Source: Asticcacaulis aquaticus (GTDB lineage Bacteria > Pseudomonadota > Alphaproteobacteria > Caulobacterales > Caulobacteraceae). From it: DNA of 64,000 bases. The position numbers and the translations under genes are program-made. Below, in pieces: positions 54,464-62,995 of this stretch (positions are counted from its first letter, which is position 1; every line of letters begins with the position of its first letter). The stretch lies in assembly GCF_028550415.1 (NCBI RefSeq), contig NZ_JAQQKX010000010.1, positions 112,131 to 176,130 of the forward strand, given 5' to 3'. Below the pieces are notes generated by a model. The model was not told the DNA's origin. It made no database searches and was given only the letters and a program-made list of their open reading frames with translations.

Positions 54464-55195
54464 ATGGTGCATCAGCCCTACGAGACCCTGATTCATAAAG
54501 CGGCTGAAATCGATCTGAGCGACAGCCTCGACCTGAACGGCGTCTGCGGCGCGCAAAGCCTCGATCCCGAAGCCTGCGTCTGCAAACCTAAGGCCCGTGG
54601 CCGTCCGCGCGCCTACAATCCCGACGAAGTGCTGCAAAAGGCGCTCAAGGTCTTCTGGCAGAAGGGTTTTGCGGCCACCTCGCTCGACGATCTGGTCGAA
54701 GCGACCGGCGTCAACCGCCCCAGCCTCTATGCCGGGTTCGGCGACAAGGAGTCGCTCTATCTCAAGGCCATGCAGCGTTACCGCGAGTCGCTGGCCGAGC
54801 GGCTGGACGAGGTGCTGATCTGCAACGGCGATCCCAACGACACGGTCCTGTCGATCATCCGGCGCTATTTCGATATCATCATCGACACCTATACCGGCGA
54901 AAGCCAGCATCCGCTGGGCTGCGCCTTCATGTGTACGGCGCTGAACGAAGCGCCGCAGCACGAGTCGATCCTTGAGATGCTGCAGAACACCATCGAGGAG
55001 TTCGATATCCGCTTCGAGAAGTTCTTCGCCGACGGTCAGAAATATGGCTGCCTCAAGCCCGGCCACGATCCGAAGGTCCTGGCCCAGATGATCGGCGGTA
55101 TTACCGCCAATCTGGGGGTACGTGCTCGCGCCGGGGCTTCGGCGCAGGAACTCAGGTCGCTGGTGGTCAATACGACGGCAATGCTGTTTGCTTAG
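54464..55195 (+). CDS. TetR/AcrR-family regulator with Cys-containing N-terminal extension
   Basis: A 243-residue regulator, probably controlling the divergent RND operon. The HTH lies unusually far in (about residues 55-100): YNPDEVLQKALKVFWQKGFAATSLDDLVEATGVNRPSLYAGFGDKESLYLKAM, preceded by the basic KARGRPRA. About 45 residues before it include three Cys in VCGAQSLDPEACVCK, not typical for TetR proteins. The C-terminal domain with HPLGCAFMCTALNEAPQHE resembles TetR groups seen next to RND pumps. The start is uncertain: ATG 54464 has AGGAG 13 nt upstream. Confidence 0.85.
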   Translation: MVHQPYETLIHKAAEIDLSDSLDLNGVCGAQSLDPEACVCKPKARGRPRAYNPDEVLQKALKVFWQKGFAATSLDDLVEATGVNRPSLYAGFGDKESLYLKAMQRYRESLAERLDEVLICNGDPNDTVLSIIRRYFDIIIDTYTGESQHPLGCAFMCTALNEAPQHESILEMLQNTIEEFDIRFEKFFADGQKYGCLKPGHDPKVLAQMIGGITANLGVRARAGASAQELRSLVVNTTAMLFA

Positions 55196-55201
55196 ATCTT
55201 A

Positions 55202-55231
55202 AGCCCCTCCTCTGATATCAGAGGAGGGGCT
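55202..55231. terminator. Perfect 30-bp palindrome after the TetR gene
   Basis: AGCCCCTCCTCTGAT (55202-55216) is followed directly by its exact reverse complement (55217-55231). It lies 6 bp after the TetR stop codon. It may act as a terminator although no T run follows. Confidence 0.6.
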
Positions 55232-55254
55232 AAGTCGTGATATCGGGGGGTATT

Positions 55255-55800
55255 ATGCAGAAACTTAAAATGATTGTTCTGTCGGGTCTGGTTTTAGGCC
55301 TGATGGGCTGCGCCACGCTGGCCGGTGATCCGCACGCCGACCTCGATATTCTGGACACCGCCATGACGTCGCGCGTCGAGGACCTGCAGCCTCAGGCCGA
55401 TGGCGGCGTGGCGCGGGCGCAACTGGCTCTGGCGGTGGTCTACAGGTTCGGCCTCAACGGTACGCCGAAGAACCTGCCCGCCGCGTTCCGGTTGCGGCAG
55501 AAGGCGACGGCCCAGCGCGGCTATCTGCCGATCACGCAATATATTGCGGGCCTGAACGGGGCGCCGGGCCGTACCGCGATCATCAATATCCCGCGCTACG
55601 ACCTGACCGAGCCTCAGGCGGCGCGCGTCTATGCCTGTGCCGAGGCGCTCGAAAAGGGGCAGGTCAATTCGTCTGGCTTCTCAGCCTGTGGTAGCGAGCC
55701 GCGCTTCCGTGATCTGCACCCGCGCTGGCAGGCCATATCACCCGGCGCGAAACGCCCGGACCTCAAACCAAAACCCGCGCGCAAACCCACAATCGCGTGA
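55255..55800 (+). CDS. Lipoprotein with Sel1-like repeat features
   Basis: A 181-residue predicted lipoprotein. ATG 55255 (GGGGGG upstream) begins MQKLKMIVLSGLVLGLMGC, with the lipobox LMGC. Residues 45-85 (DGGVARAQLALAVVYRFGLNGTPKNLPAAFRLRQKATAQRGYLPITQYI) look like one or two Sel1/TPR-type helical repeats. Two Cys near the C-terminus (VYACAEAL, FSACGSE) may pair. The C-terminus is basic and Pro-rich. No specific function; Sel1 proteins often scaffold envelope complexes. Monocistronic, upstream of the chemoreceptor. Confidence 0.7.
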   Translation: MQKLKMIVLSGLVLGLMGCATLAGDPHADLDILDTAMTSRVEDLQPQADGGVARAQLALAVVYRFGLNGTPKNLPAAFRLRQKATAQRGYLPITQYIAGLNGAPGRTAIINIPRYDLTEPQAARVYACAEALEKGQVNSSGFSACGSEPRFRDLHPRWQAISPGAKRPDLKPKPARKPTIA

Positions 55801-55896
55801 GGCGCGAAAATACCGTTATGCCAACGTCGCTGGTAACCTCACATTAACCGCATTCACGCATCTTTTGGTTGAGTGTCGCATGTAGTGAGGTATCCC

Positions 55897-57375
55897 ATGT
55901 TCTTTTCCTCTAAGACCGCCGATGGCGACCACGCCGTCGTTTCCGCCCTCCATGCCTCTCAGGCCGTCATCGAGTTTACGCCTAACGGTGACATACTGAC
56001 GGCCAATGACAATTTCCTCAAGGCGACGGGATACAGTCTCAGCGAGATCGCGGGACGTCACCACAGCCTGTTCTGCGACCCGGCCTATGCGCAAAGCGAG
56101 GCCTATCGCCGGTTCTGGGCCGATCTGGCGCACGGCGAATTCGCCGCCGGTGTCTATAAGCGCTTTGGCCGCGACGGATCGCCGATCTGGCTTCAGGCGA
56201 CCTATAACCCTATCCGCGACAAGTCGGGCAAGGTCATCAAGGTCGTCAAGTTCGCCGCCGATATCACCGAAGCCAAGCTGCGCGATATGGATTACAAGGG
56301 CAAGATCGACGCCATCGACCGGGCTCAGGCGGTGATCGAGTTTACGCCCAAGGGCCAGATACTGACCGCCAACGCCAATTTCCTCGCCGCCGTCGGCTAT
56401 ACGCTCGACGAAATCCGCGGCCGCCACCACAGCCTGTTCTGCGACGCGGCGGTGGTCAACAGCGACGCCTATCGCCGCTTCTGGGAAAGTCTGGCGCGCG
56501 GCGAATTCCAGTCGGCGGAATATAGGCGTATCGGCAAGGGCGGGCGCGAAATCCACATTCAGGCGACTTATAATCCGGTCTTCGGCGATGCGGGCGAGGT
56601 GGTCAAGGTCGTCAAGTTCGCCAGCGACATCACCGAAACCGTGCAGCGGCGCGAACGCTCCGAGCGCCTCAATCAGGAACTGGGCGCCGTGATCGGGCAA
56701 ATCCTCGACGCCAATTCCATGACCTCGCGCGTCGCCCACGCCACAGACGAGACCGGGACCATGATCCATGCAGTCGCCTCGGCCGCCGAAGAGCTGTCGG
56801 CCTCGGTGCGCGAAATCTCGAACTCGATGGGCAATGCCCGCGGCGGGGTCGAGGCGGTGTTCAAACACACCGAAACCGCCAATATCTCTGCCGAGCGGCT
56901 GGGCAAGTCGGCGGAATCGATGACCCAGGTCGTCAATCTCATTCAGGACATCGCCAGCCAGATCAACCTTCTGGCGCTCAACGCGACCATCGAGTCGGCA
57001 CGTGCCGGTGAGGCCGGGCGCGGTTTCGCGGTGGTGGCGTCCGAGGTCAAGACCCTGGCCAATCAGGCGGCGCGCTCGACCCAGACCATCTCCGAGGAAA
57101 TCGCCAACATGCAGGGCGTGACCAGCGAGGTGACGGGGACGCTTAATCTCATTTCGGGCTCGATGAACGACGTGCTGGAAAACGTCGCCTCGATCGCCGG
57201 GGCGCTTGAGCAACAAAACGCCGCCACGACGACGATCAGCGCCGACATGCAGTCCGCCGTCAGCGCGGTGGGTCGCATCACCGACTCGATGGGCACGATT
57301 TCCGGCACCTTCTCTCAGGTGGCGTCGGCGTCCGAAGAGGTCAAGCGTCAGATGGAAGCGCTGGCGGTCGCGTAA
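55897..57375 (+). CDS. Soluble methyl-accepting chemotaxis protein with two PAS domains (BdlA-like)
   Basis: A 492-residue cytoplasmic chemoreceptor. ATG 55897 has GAGG 7 nt upstream. Two PAS domains (about residues 15-125 and 135-245) are close copies: both contain [32 protein letters not shown] and KVVKFA-DITE. No membrane helix is present. The signalling domain follows ([44 protein letters not shown]), the conserved hairpin tip contacting CheA/CheW. No C-terminal CheR-docking pentapeptide is seen. The architecture is that of BdlA and other PAS-based aerotaxis or redox receptors; a haem or flavin cofactor is possible. Not linked to other che genes here. Confidence 0.9.
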   Translation: MFFSSKTADGDHAVVSALHASQAVIEFTPNGDILTANDNFLKATGYSLSEIAGRHHSLFCDPAYAQSEAYRRFWADLAHGEFAAGVYKRFGRDGSPIWLQATYNPIRDKSGKVIKVVKFAADITEAKLRDMDYKGKIDAIDRAQAVIEFTPKGQILTANANFLAAVGYTLDEIRGRHHSLFCDAAVVNSDAYRRFWESLARGEFQSAEYRRIGKGGREIHIQATYNPVFGDAGEVVKVVKFASDITETVQRRERSERLNQELGAVIGQILDANSMTSRVAHATDETGTMIHAVASAAEELSASVREISNSMGNARGGVEAVFKHTETANISAERLGKSAESMTQVVNLIQDIASQINLLALNATIESARAGEAGRGFAVVASEVKTLANQAARSTQTISEEIANMQGVTSEVTGTLNLISGSMNDVLENVASIAGALEQQNAATTTISADMQSAVSAVGRITDSMGTISGTFSQVASASEEVKRQMEALAVA

Positions 57376-57454
57376 GGTTCCCGGTTGACGCCTGAAGGCG
57401 CAATGGCAAGTTGAGTCGTCAGCGCACAGGGTGTTGACGTAGAGGGGACGTCAT

Positions 57455-57676
57455 ATGAAACTCAAATCTATCGCTTATGGTGCCGCCGTGGCCATGCTGT
57501 CGGCCAGCGGCGCTCACGCGGCCACATCCGCCGAAACGGATGTCTTCACCGAACTCAGCCAGTGGATTGCGGGCTTTTTCAGCGCCCAGAATGAGGCCCA
57601 GACCGAAGCGAAGTCGGAGACAGTCACACCGGCGGAATATGGGGTCAACCCGCCCGAAGATTTTCAACAGCCCTGA
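57455..57676 (+). CDS. Small secreted protein of unknown function
   Basis: A 73-residue protein with a clear signal peptide (MKLKSIAYGAAVAMLSASGAHA) and a mature part of about 50 residues with an amphipathic start (DVFTELSQWIAGFFSAQNEAQTEAK) and a Pro-rich end. AGAGGGG precedes the ATG. No family recognised. It stands alone between the chemoreceptor and CHAT genes. Confidence 0.6.
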   Translation: MKLKSIAYGAAVAMLSASGAHAATSAETDVFTELSQWIAGFFSAQNEAQTEAKSETVTPAEYGVNPPEDFQQP

Positions 57677-57694
57677 TATAAATTACGGCCACTA

Positions 57695-57708
57695 CCCCTG
57701 AACAGGGG
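57695..57708. other. Short hairpin between small protein and CHAT genes
   Basis: CCCCTG and CAGGGG pair around AA, 18 bp after the small-protein stop. It is too short and lacks a T run, so it is only a weak terminator candidate. Confidence 0.3.
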
Positions 57709-57785
57709 GTGTGCTTTGCCGCCGATCTGTAAAATATTTCAACGCTGTCATAGGTTAAGACGGTTCAGTGTTGGGGTAAGATATT

Positions 57786-60700
57786 ATGGTTCGGCGGCAG
57801 ATGGCGGGCGTGATGGCGGCAGGGGCAATGCTTCTCGGCGCGACGGGTGTCGGCGCGGCGGACAAGGCCCCCCCCAAACCGGCGCTTCAACCCGCAAAAG
57901 CCTCCGATGCGGCCCTCAAGGCGAAGGTGGCCGACATGGCGGCCCGGTACGCGACGCCGGATAAACGCCCCAAACTGGATGAGATCGTCGCGCTGAAGGC
58001 CGAGCTTGAGGCTGCCGGTATTCCCGATGCTGCCGACTACGCCGATCTGAGCCTGATCCATGCCTATACCCTGGCCTTTGCGCGCGACTTCGACACCGCC
58101 CTGACGGTGGTGGCGAAGGCCGAGGACGTGGTGAAAACCGCGATGAGCCGCCCCGGGGCGACGCCGCTGACCGAAAGCAAGCTGGGCGACCTCTATCTGC
58201 TTCACGCGCAGTTGCTCGACCAGAAGGGGTTGCTCGACGACGGGCTGGCGCTCAAACGCGAGGCGCGGGCGCTTTATCTGCGCCTGGAAGGGCCCGAAAG
58301 CCCGATGGGGGCGACGATCCTGTCGCAGATTGCCTTTTCGACCCTGGCGGGGGGGAACCTGACCGAGGCCATAAACCTGTACGATCAGGCCCTGCCACGC
58401 ATGGCGGTCAATGACGGCGTCGTGCGACCCTATGTGACGCAATCGGCCAACTATGCTTTGGCCTTGCGACTGGCCGGGGAATACGAGCGCGCGCTCCGGG
58501 TCAGCCGCGACGCGCTCGATGTCGCCCGCGTCAAGATGCCGGCGGGGCATCTGGGCACCCTGACGGCGATGAACACCATGGGTGCGACCCTGATCGACAT
58601 GGGGCGTCTGACCGAAGCCGAGGTCGTCCTGCGCGAAGGGTTCGATCTGGCAACGAAACACCGCGGCGCGAAAAGCATCGATACGGCGGGCTTCGCCTAT
58701 CGACTGGGGCAGGTCAGTCGCCTGAGCGGTGACGAGGCGGCGGCCCTGACCTTCTTCAATACGGCCCTGGCGGCCATGGAGGGCGTATCGTCGGGCCCGA
58801 ACCCCGATCTGCCGGGTCTGGTGCGGCTGGAACTGGCGCGCCTGTGCGGCGATGCGGCAGCGGACAAGGCGGGGCTGATCTGTGCCGAGACGCATCTGCG
58901 CGCCGGGGTGTCGGCGCTCGAAGGGGCAGGCAAGACAGCGGACACCACCCGCAGCCGTCTCAAGGTCGAGCTGGCCCGGGTGCGACTGATTCGTGGTGCC
59001 CCCGCCGAAGCCCTGACCCTGACCGACGAGGCGCTGGTCTATTATCGCGTGGCCATGCCGCCCGCCGCCCCCGATCGCGTCAATGCCGAGATGCTGCGCG
59101 CCCTCATTCTGGTCCGGCTGGGCCGTACGGCGGACGCCTTCGAGCAGGCGCGCGCCACCGAAGCGGTGATGACCGCGCGTCTGCTGGAAGGCGGGGCCGA
59201 GCGCAACGAGCCGTCTGAAATCGCCAATGCCTACAGCCTCAACTACGCCCGTTACGGCCATATCGCGCTGGCGGCGGGATATCGCGACGAGGCGTTTCGC
59301 GCCGCGCAACTGGCGGCGTTTTCCGAAGTGGCGGCCACGGCGCAGGCATTGGCCGTGCGGGCCATGCTGAACGACCCGCGGGCCACGGGGCTGCTGTCGC
59401 GTCTTCAGGCGGCGGAGCGGCGGTATCACAAGCTTGATCGCGACCGCACCTATGCCCTGTCGAAATCGGCGTCCAATCCGGCGGCGGCGCGCGTCGCCGA
59501 GGCCCTGATCCCCGACATCAATGCGGCGGCGGCCGAGCTGGTGGCGGCGCGCGAGGCCCTGAAGGCCCTGTCGCCGGTCTATGAAACCCTGCGGCGTCCG
59601 CGTCCGCAATCGATCGAGGAGGCCCGGGCGGGCCTGAGCCCCGGTCAGGCGGTCCTCATGCCGCTGGTCGCCGACGACGCGGTCCTGACCCTGGCCCTGA
59701 CGCGCGACGCTCTGCTGAGCGACACGGTCGCGATCAGTCAGATCGTGGTCGGTCAGAAGGTGCATCAGGTGCGCCTGTCGCTCGAAGCGGGTCTGCGCAA
59801 TCCGGACGCGGCGTTCGACCGTCAGGCCGGCTACGTGCTGGGGGTCGCGGTTCTGCCGCCGTCGCTGCGTCAGAAGCTCGGCGGCGTCAAGGCGGTGCAG
59901 GTGATGGGGGCCGGGCCGCTGATGACCCTGCCGTTCTCGCTGCTGGTCCTCGATCCCCCGAAGGGTCGCGACGAGGATCCGGCGGCGTTGCGCGGCACCG
60001 CCTTCCTCATCAAGCGCTATGCGGTGTCGGTGCGCCCGGTATTTTCGGTGGCGGCACGAACGGAGTCTCTGGCGGTCAAGGGCTTTGCCGGTATCGGGGC
60101 GCCGTTGCTGGGGCCGTCCGGCGACTTGCTGGCCGATCTGCGTGGCAGTCCCTATGCCCTGCGAGGTGAGAGCGAAGCGCGCGGCGGTGACGACGACTAT
60201 CGCGGCAATCTGGCTGATGTGACGGTGCTGAAAACCCTGCCGAGCTTGCCGGAGGCGGCACAGGAGCTGAGCACCATGGCCGCCATCCTCAAGAGCGGGA
60301 AGACCCTTCTGCTGGTCGGCAAGGACGCGACCGAGGCCCGCGTCAAGGCGGCAGCGCTTACCGATTACGGGGTCATTGCCTTCGCCACCCATGGCCTGAT
60401 AGGCAGCGAGACGGGCCGCGTCGGCGAACCGGCGCTGGTCTTGACGCCGCCCGAAGTCGCCAGCGAAGCCGATGACGGACTGCTCACAGCCACCGAGGTG
60501 TCGCTGCTGCGCCTGAATGCCGAATGGGTGATTCTGTCGGCGTGCAATACCGGTTCGGCGCGCGAAACCGGCGGGGCAGGCTATAGCGGTCTGGCGCAGG
60601 CCTTCATGCAGGCCGGGGCGCGCAATCTGCTCGTCTCGCTGTGGCCCGTGCGCGACGACGCGGCGGCAAAGCTCAGCGTCGGAACGTTGAAAGCCAATGC

Positions 60701-60815
60701 GGCGGGGCTGTCGAAGCCGGAGGCCCTGCGCAAGGCGACGCTCGACCTGCTTAAGGACAAAAATGTGCCGCCGCATCCGGCCCTGTGGGCACCGTTTTCG
60801 CTGATCAGTCGCTAA
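57786..60815 (+). CDS. Exported TPR-CHAT protein (putative caspase-like protease)
   Basis: A 1009-residue protein with a signal peptide (AGVMAAGAMLLGATGVGAAD). Residues 60-560 are TPR-like helical repeats (for example LADLYLLHAQLLDQKG-type units, LGDLYLLHAQLLDQKGLLDDGLALKREARALY and NLTEAINLYDQALP). The C-terminal 350 residues form a CHAT domain with the family's landmarks: GPLMTLPFSLLVLD, catalytic His869 in AFATHGLI, catalytic Cys920 in ILSACNTG, and YSGLAQAFMQAGARNLLVSLWPV. Signal and TPR suggest a periplasmic protease-like protein recruited by protein contacts. It overlaps the convergent radical SAM gene by 11 bp. GGGGTAAG precedes the ATG. Partner and target unknown. Confidence 0.88.
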   Translation: MVRRQMAGVMAAGAMLLGATGVGAADKAPPKPALQPAKASDAALKAKVADMAARYATPDKRPKLDEIVALKAELEAAGIPDAADYADLSLIHAYTLAFARDFDTALTVVAKAEDVVKTAMSRPGATPLTESKLGDLYLLHAQLLDQKGLLDDGLALKREARALYLRLEGPESPMGATILSQIAFSTLAGGNLTEAINLYDQALPRMAVNDGVVRPYVTQSANYALALRLAGEYERALRVSRDALDVARVKMPAGHLGTLTAMNTMGATLIDMGRLTEAEVVLREGFDLATKHRGAKSIDTAGFAYRLGQVSRLSGDEAAALTFFNTALAAMEGVSSGPNPDLPGLVRLELARLCGDAAADKAGLICAETHLRAGVSALEGAGKTADTTRSRLKVELARVRLIRGAPAEALTLTDEALVYYRVAMPPAAPDRVNAEMLRALILVRLGRTADAFEQARATEAVMTARLLEGGAERNEPSEIANAYSLNYARYGHIALAAGYRDEAFRAAQLAAFSEVAATAQALAVRAMLNDPRATGLLSRLQAAERRYHKLDRDRTYALSKSASNPAAARVAEALIPDINAAAAELVAAREALKALSPVYETLRRPRPQSIEEARAGLSPGQAVLMPLVADDAVLTLALTRDALLSDTVAISQIVVGQKVHQVRLSLEAGLRNPDAAFDRQAGYVLGVAVLPPSLRQKLGGVKAVQVMGAGPLMTLPFSLLVLDPPKGRDEDPAALRGTAFLIKRYAVSVRPVFSVAARTESLAVKGFAGIGAPLLGPSGDLLADLRGSPYALRGESEARGGDDDYRGNLADVTVLKTLPSLPEAAQELSTMAAILKSGKTLLLVGKDATEARVKAAALTDYGVIAFATHGLIGSETGRVGEPALVLTPPEVASEADDGLLTATEVSLLRLNAEWVILSACNTGSARETGGAGYSGLAQAFMQAGARNLLVSLWPVRDDAAAKLSVGTLKANAAGLSKPEALRKATLDLLKDKNVPPHPALWAPFSLISR

Positions 60816-61932
60816 AAAGACTCATCTGCGGGTTGCCGCCCTTGAACGGTGCGGGCTCGATCCGTGGGCGCGGGCCATCGAGGCCGTGGCGTTTGATGGC
60901 CAGGGCGAACCGTTGCGCCATCAGCTCGGCGAACGGACCCGTGCCGCGCATCCGGCTGCCGAAATGCGCATCGTTGAGCTTGCCGTCGCGGCACTGGCGG
61001 ATATGGTTGAGCACCTTGTCCGCCCGGTCGGGAAAGTTCAGCCTGAGCCAGTCCTCGAACAGCAGCCTGATCTCGTGCGGCAGGCGCACGAGGCTGTAGC
61101 CCACGCGTTCGGCTCCGGCCTCGGCGGCCGCCTTGACGATGGCTTCCAGCTCATGATCGGTCAGGCCGGGGATCATCGGCGCGGCCAGCACACTGATCGG
61201 GATGCCGGCAGCCTTGAGCGCGCGTACGGTGTCGAGGCGCTTTTGCGGCGTGGCGGCGCGCGGTTCCATCACCCGGCTCAAATGCCGGTCGAGCGTGGTG
61301 ATCGACAGGGTCGCCGAAAACAGGCCGCGCGCCGCCATGGGGGCCAGCAGGTCGAGATCGCGCAGAATCAGGGCCGATTTGGTGACGATATGGACCGGGT
61401 GGTTGAACTCGGACAGCACCTCAAGCAGCGCCCGCGTCAGTTTTTCCGTGCGCTCGGTCGGCTGATAGGCATCGGTATTGATCCCCAGCGCCAGCCGTCC
61501 GGGTACGTATTTCGGGTGCGACAATTCCTGACGCAGCAATTTTGCGGCGTCAGGCTTACGGAAGATACGCGTTTCGAAATCGAGGCCCGGCGACAGGTCG
61601 AGATAGGCGTGGGTCGGCCTTGCAAAGCAATAGATGCAGCCGTGCTCGCACCCTTTGTACGGGTTGATCGAGCGATTGAAACCGACGTCCGGGGACTGAT
61701 TATAGCTGATGATCTTGCGGGCCGTATCGACACCCAGGATCGTCCTGACCTGTTGCGGTTCGTCGTCTTCGCCCCAGTCGACCTGAGACCATTCATCGAC
61801 GCTTTCATAGCGGTCCGGGGCGTCGAAACGTCCGCTCAGGCGGTTGGACACCGCACCGCGCCCCTTGCGCACCCGGTCGGGGAGGGCGTTTTCATCGGTG
61901 ATCGCTTGGGTGCGCAGTCTGGGGATCGGCAT
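60805..61932 (-). CDS. PA0069-family radical SAM protein
   Basis: A 375-residue cytoplasmic iron-sulphur protein. The radical SAM cluster motif CxxxCxxC is at Cys95, Cys99 and Cys102 (KGCEHGCIYCFARPTH). The N-terminal GRGAVSNRLSGRFD and NPYKGCEHGC surroundings, LGINTDAYQPTER, HIVTKSALILRDLDLL, and a C-terminal SLVRLPHEIRLLFEDWL are characteristic of the PA0069 group, which is related to SplB-type enzymes. The reaction of the group is not known. It ends with a Lys/Pro-rich tail and GNPQMSLF. Monocistronic, convergent with the CHAT gene. Confidence 0.9.
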   Translation of the reverse strand: MPIPRLRTQAITDENALPDRVRKGRGAVSNRLSGRFDAPDRYESVDEWSQVDWGEDDEPQQVRTILGVDTARKIISYNQSPDVGFNRSINPYKGCEHGCIYCFARPTHAYLDLSPGLDFETRIFRKPDAAKLLRQELSHPKYVPGRLALGINTDAYQPTERTEKLTRALLEVLSEFNHPVHIVTKSALILRDLDLLAPMAARGLFSATLSITTLDRHLSRVMEPRAATPQKRLDTVRALKAAGIPISVLAAPMIPGLTDHELEAIVKAAAEAGAERVGYSLVRLPHEIRLLFEDWLRLNFPDRADKVLNHIRQCRDGKLNDAHFGSRMRGTGPFAELMAQRFALAIKRHGLDGPRPRIEPAPFKGGNPQMSLFSD

Positions 61933-61973
61933 GGAGCGAGCATAGCGCCAAATAAGAACATATCAAGAACAAA

Positions 61974-62873
61974 TTATGGATTCCAGTAAGGCGGATCGCC
62001 GAAAGCCGCCTTCAGATGTGCGGCGAGGGCGCGGAGTTTCGCCGAACTGCGGCGGCCCTCCGGATGCGCCATGAAGACGAATTCCGGCGCGGGCGACCAG
62101 CCGACATCGAGCACGCTCAGGCGACCGTCGCGCACCGCCTCACCGGCAATGAAGCTGGGCAGGAGGGCGATCCCCAGCCCGCCCAGAGCTGCGTCGAGCA
62201 GGATGTCGCCATTATTGGTAACAAGGGCGGCGTCGGTACGGACGATGCGGCTGCCGTCAAGCGTATCGAAGCGCCAGTCGGCCACGCCGCGGTTGGCGTA
62301 GAACAGGCCGCGATGATCGGACAGGTCGTCGAGCGAGGCGGGCGCGCCGTTGGCCTCCAGATAGTCCGGCGAGGCGACCAGCAGACGGCGGCTGGTCGCC
62401 AGACGCCAGACGATCAGCCGCGAATCCACGATGGGGCCGTGGCGCAGAACCGCATCATAGCCTTCGGAGGCGATATCGACGCGGCGGTCGTCGAGGTCCA
62501 GTTGCAGCTCGATGGCCGGGTGCTGTTTCAGGAAAGGGATCAGGGCGGGCGCAAGGTGCATCCGTCCGAAGGTCACCGGCGCCGCCAGTCGCAACGGACC
62601 GGCCAGCGTCCCGCGTCGCTCGGCCAGATCGGCGGTCGCGGCCCGGGCCTCATCCAGAATGCGCTTGGCCCGGTCGAGAAACGCCGCCCCGTCCTCGGTC
62701 AGGGACAGCCGTCGGGTGGTGCGGTGGATGAGCGGGGCCGAGACCTCGCGCTCCAGTTCGGCCAGCCGCTCGCTGACCACGGACTTGGCCAGCCGCAGCC
62801 GTCGCGCCGCCTCGCTTATCGACCCGGCCTCGGTCACCGCGACGAACGCGGCCACGCCTTCCATCTTGATCAT
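61974..62873 (-). CDS. LysR-family transcription regulator
   Basis: A 299-residue regulator. The HTH is typical (MEGVAAFVAVTEAGSISEAARRLRLAKSVVSERLAELEREVSAPLIHRTTRRLSLTEDG), followed by a long linker helix and the effector-binding domain (GPLRLAAPVTFGRMHLAPALIPFLKQHPAIELQLDLDD). It belongs to the subgroup with the HRTTRRLSLT motif. It is divergent from an SDR gene across 122 bp containing a direct repeat, so control of the SDR is inferred. The ribosome site is weak. Confidence 0.93.
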   Translation of the reverse strand: MIKMEGVAAFVAVTEAGSISEAARRLRLAKSVVSERLAELEREVSAPLIHRTTRRLSLTEDGAAFLDRAKRILDEARAATADLAERRGTLAGPLRLAAPVTFGRMHLAPALIPFLKQHPAIELQLDLDDRRVDIASEGYDAVLRHGPIVDSRLIVWRLATSRRLLVASPDYLEANGAPASLDDLSDHRGLFYANRGVADWRFDTLDGSRIVRTDAALVTNNGDILLDAALGGLGIALLPSFIAGEAVRDGRLSVLDVGWSPAPEFVFMAHPEGRRSSAKLRALAAHLKAAFGDPPYWNP

Positions 62874-62882
62874 CGTTCGGAT

Positions 62883-62922
62883 ATCCGGACATTGGTTTCA
62901 ATTTTTGCAGACTAATCCGGAC
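62883..62922. promoter_or_regulatory. Direct repeat ATCCGGAC in the LysR-SDR divergent region
   Basis: ATCCGGAC occurs at 62883-62890 and 62915-62922, 32 bp apart, about three helical turns. It is a candidate binding region for the LysR protein. No perfect T-N11-A palindrome was identified. Confidence 0.35.
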
Positions 62923-62995
62923 GAATGGACGGCGCTATATGTTTTTTCAGTTCAGCGGGACATCGGGTTCCGCCGCGAAACGAAAGGACACTCCA

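Noticed and set aside
57731..57760. Pho box before the CHAT gene
   Set aside because: CTGTAAA and CTGTCAT occur there but 18 bp apart, not at 11 or 22 bp, so the spacing does not fit PhoB.
57765..60776. A 1003-codon open frame antisense to the CHAT gene
   Set aside because: It has no domain, is rich in Arg, Gly, His and Gln as expected from the complement of a GC-rich gene, and lacks a ribosome site. The sense frame has clear CHAT and TPR motifs.
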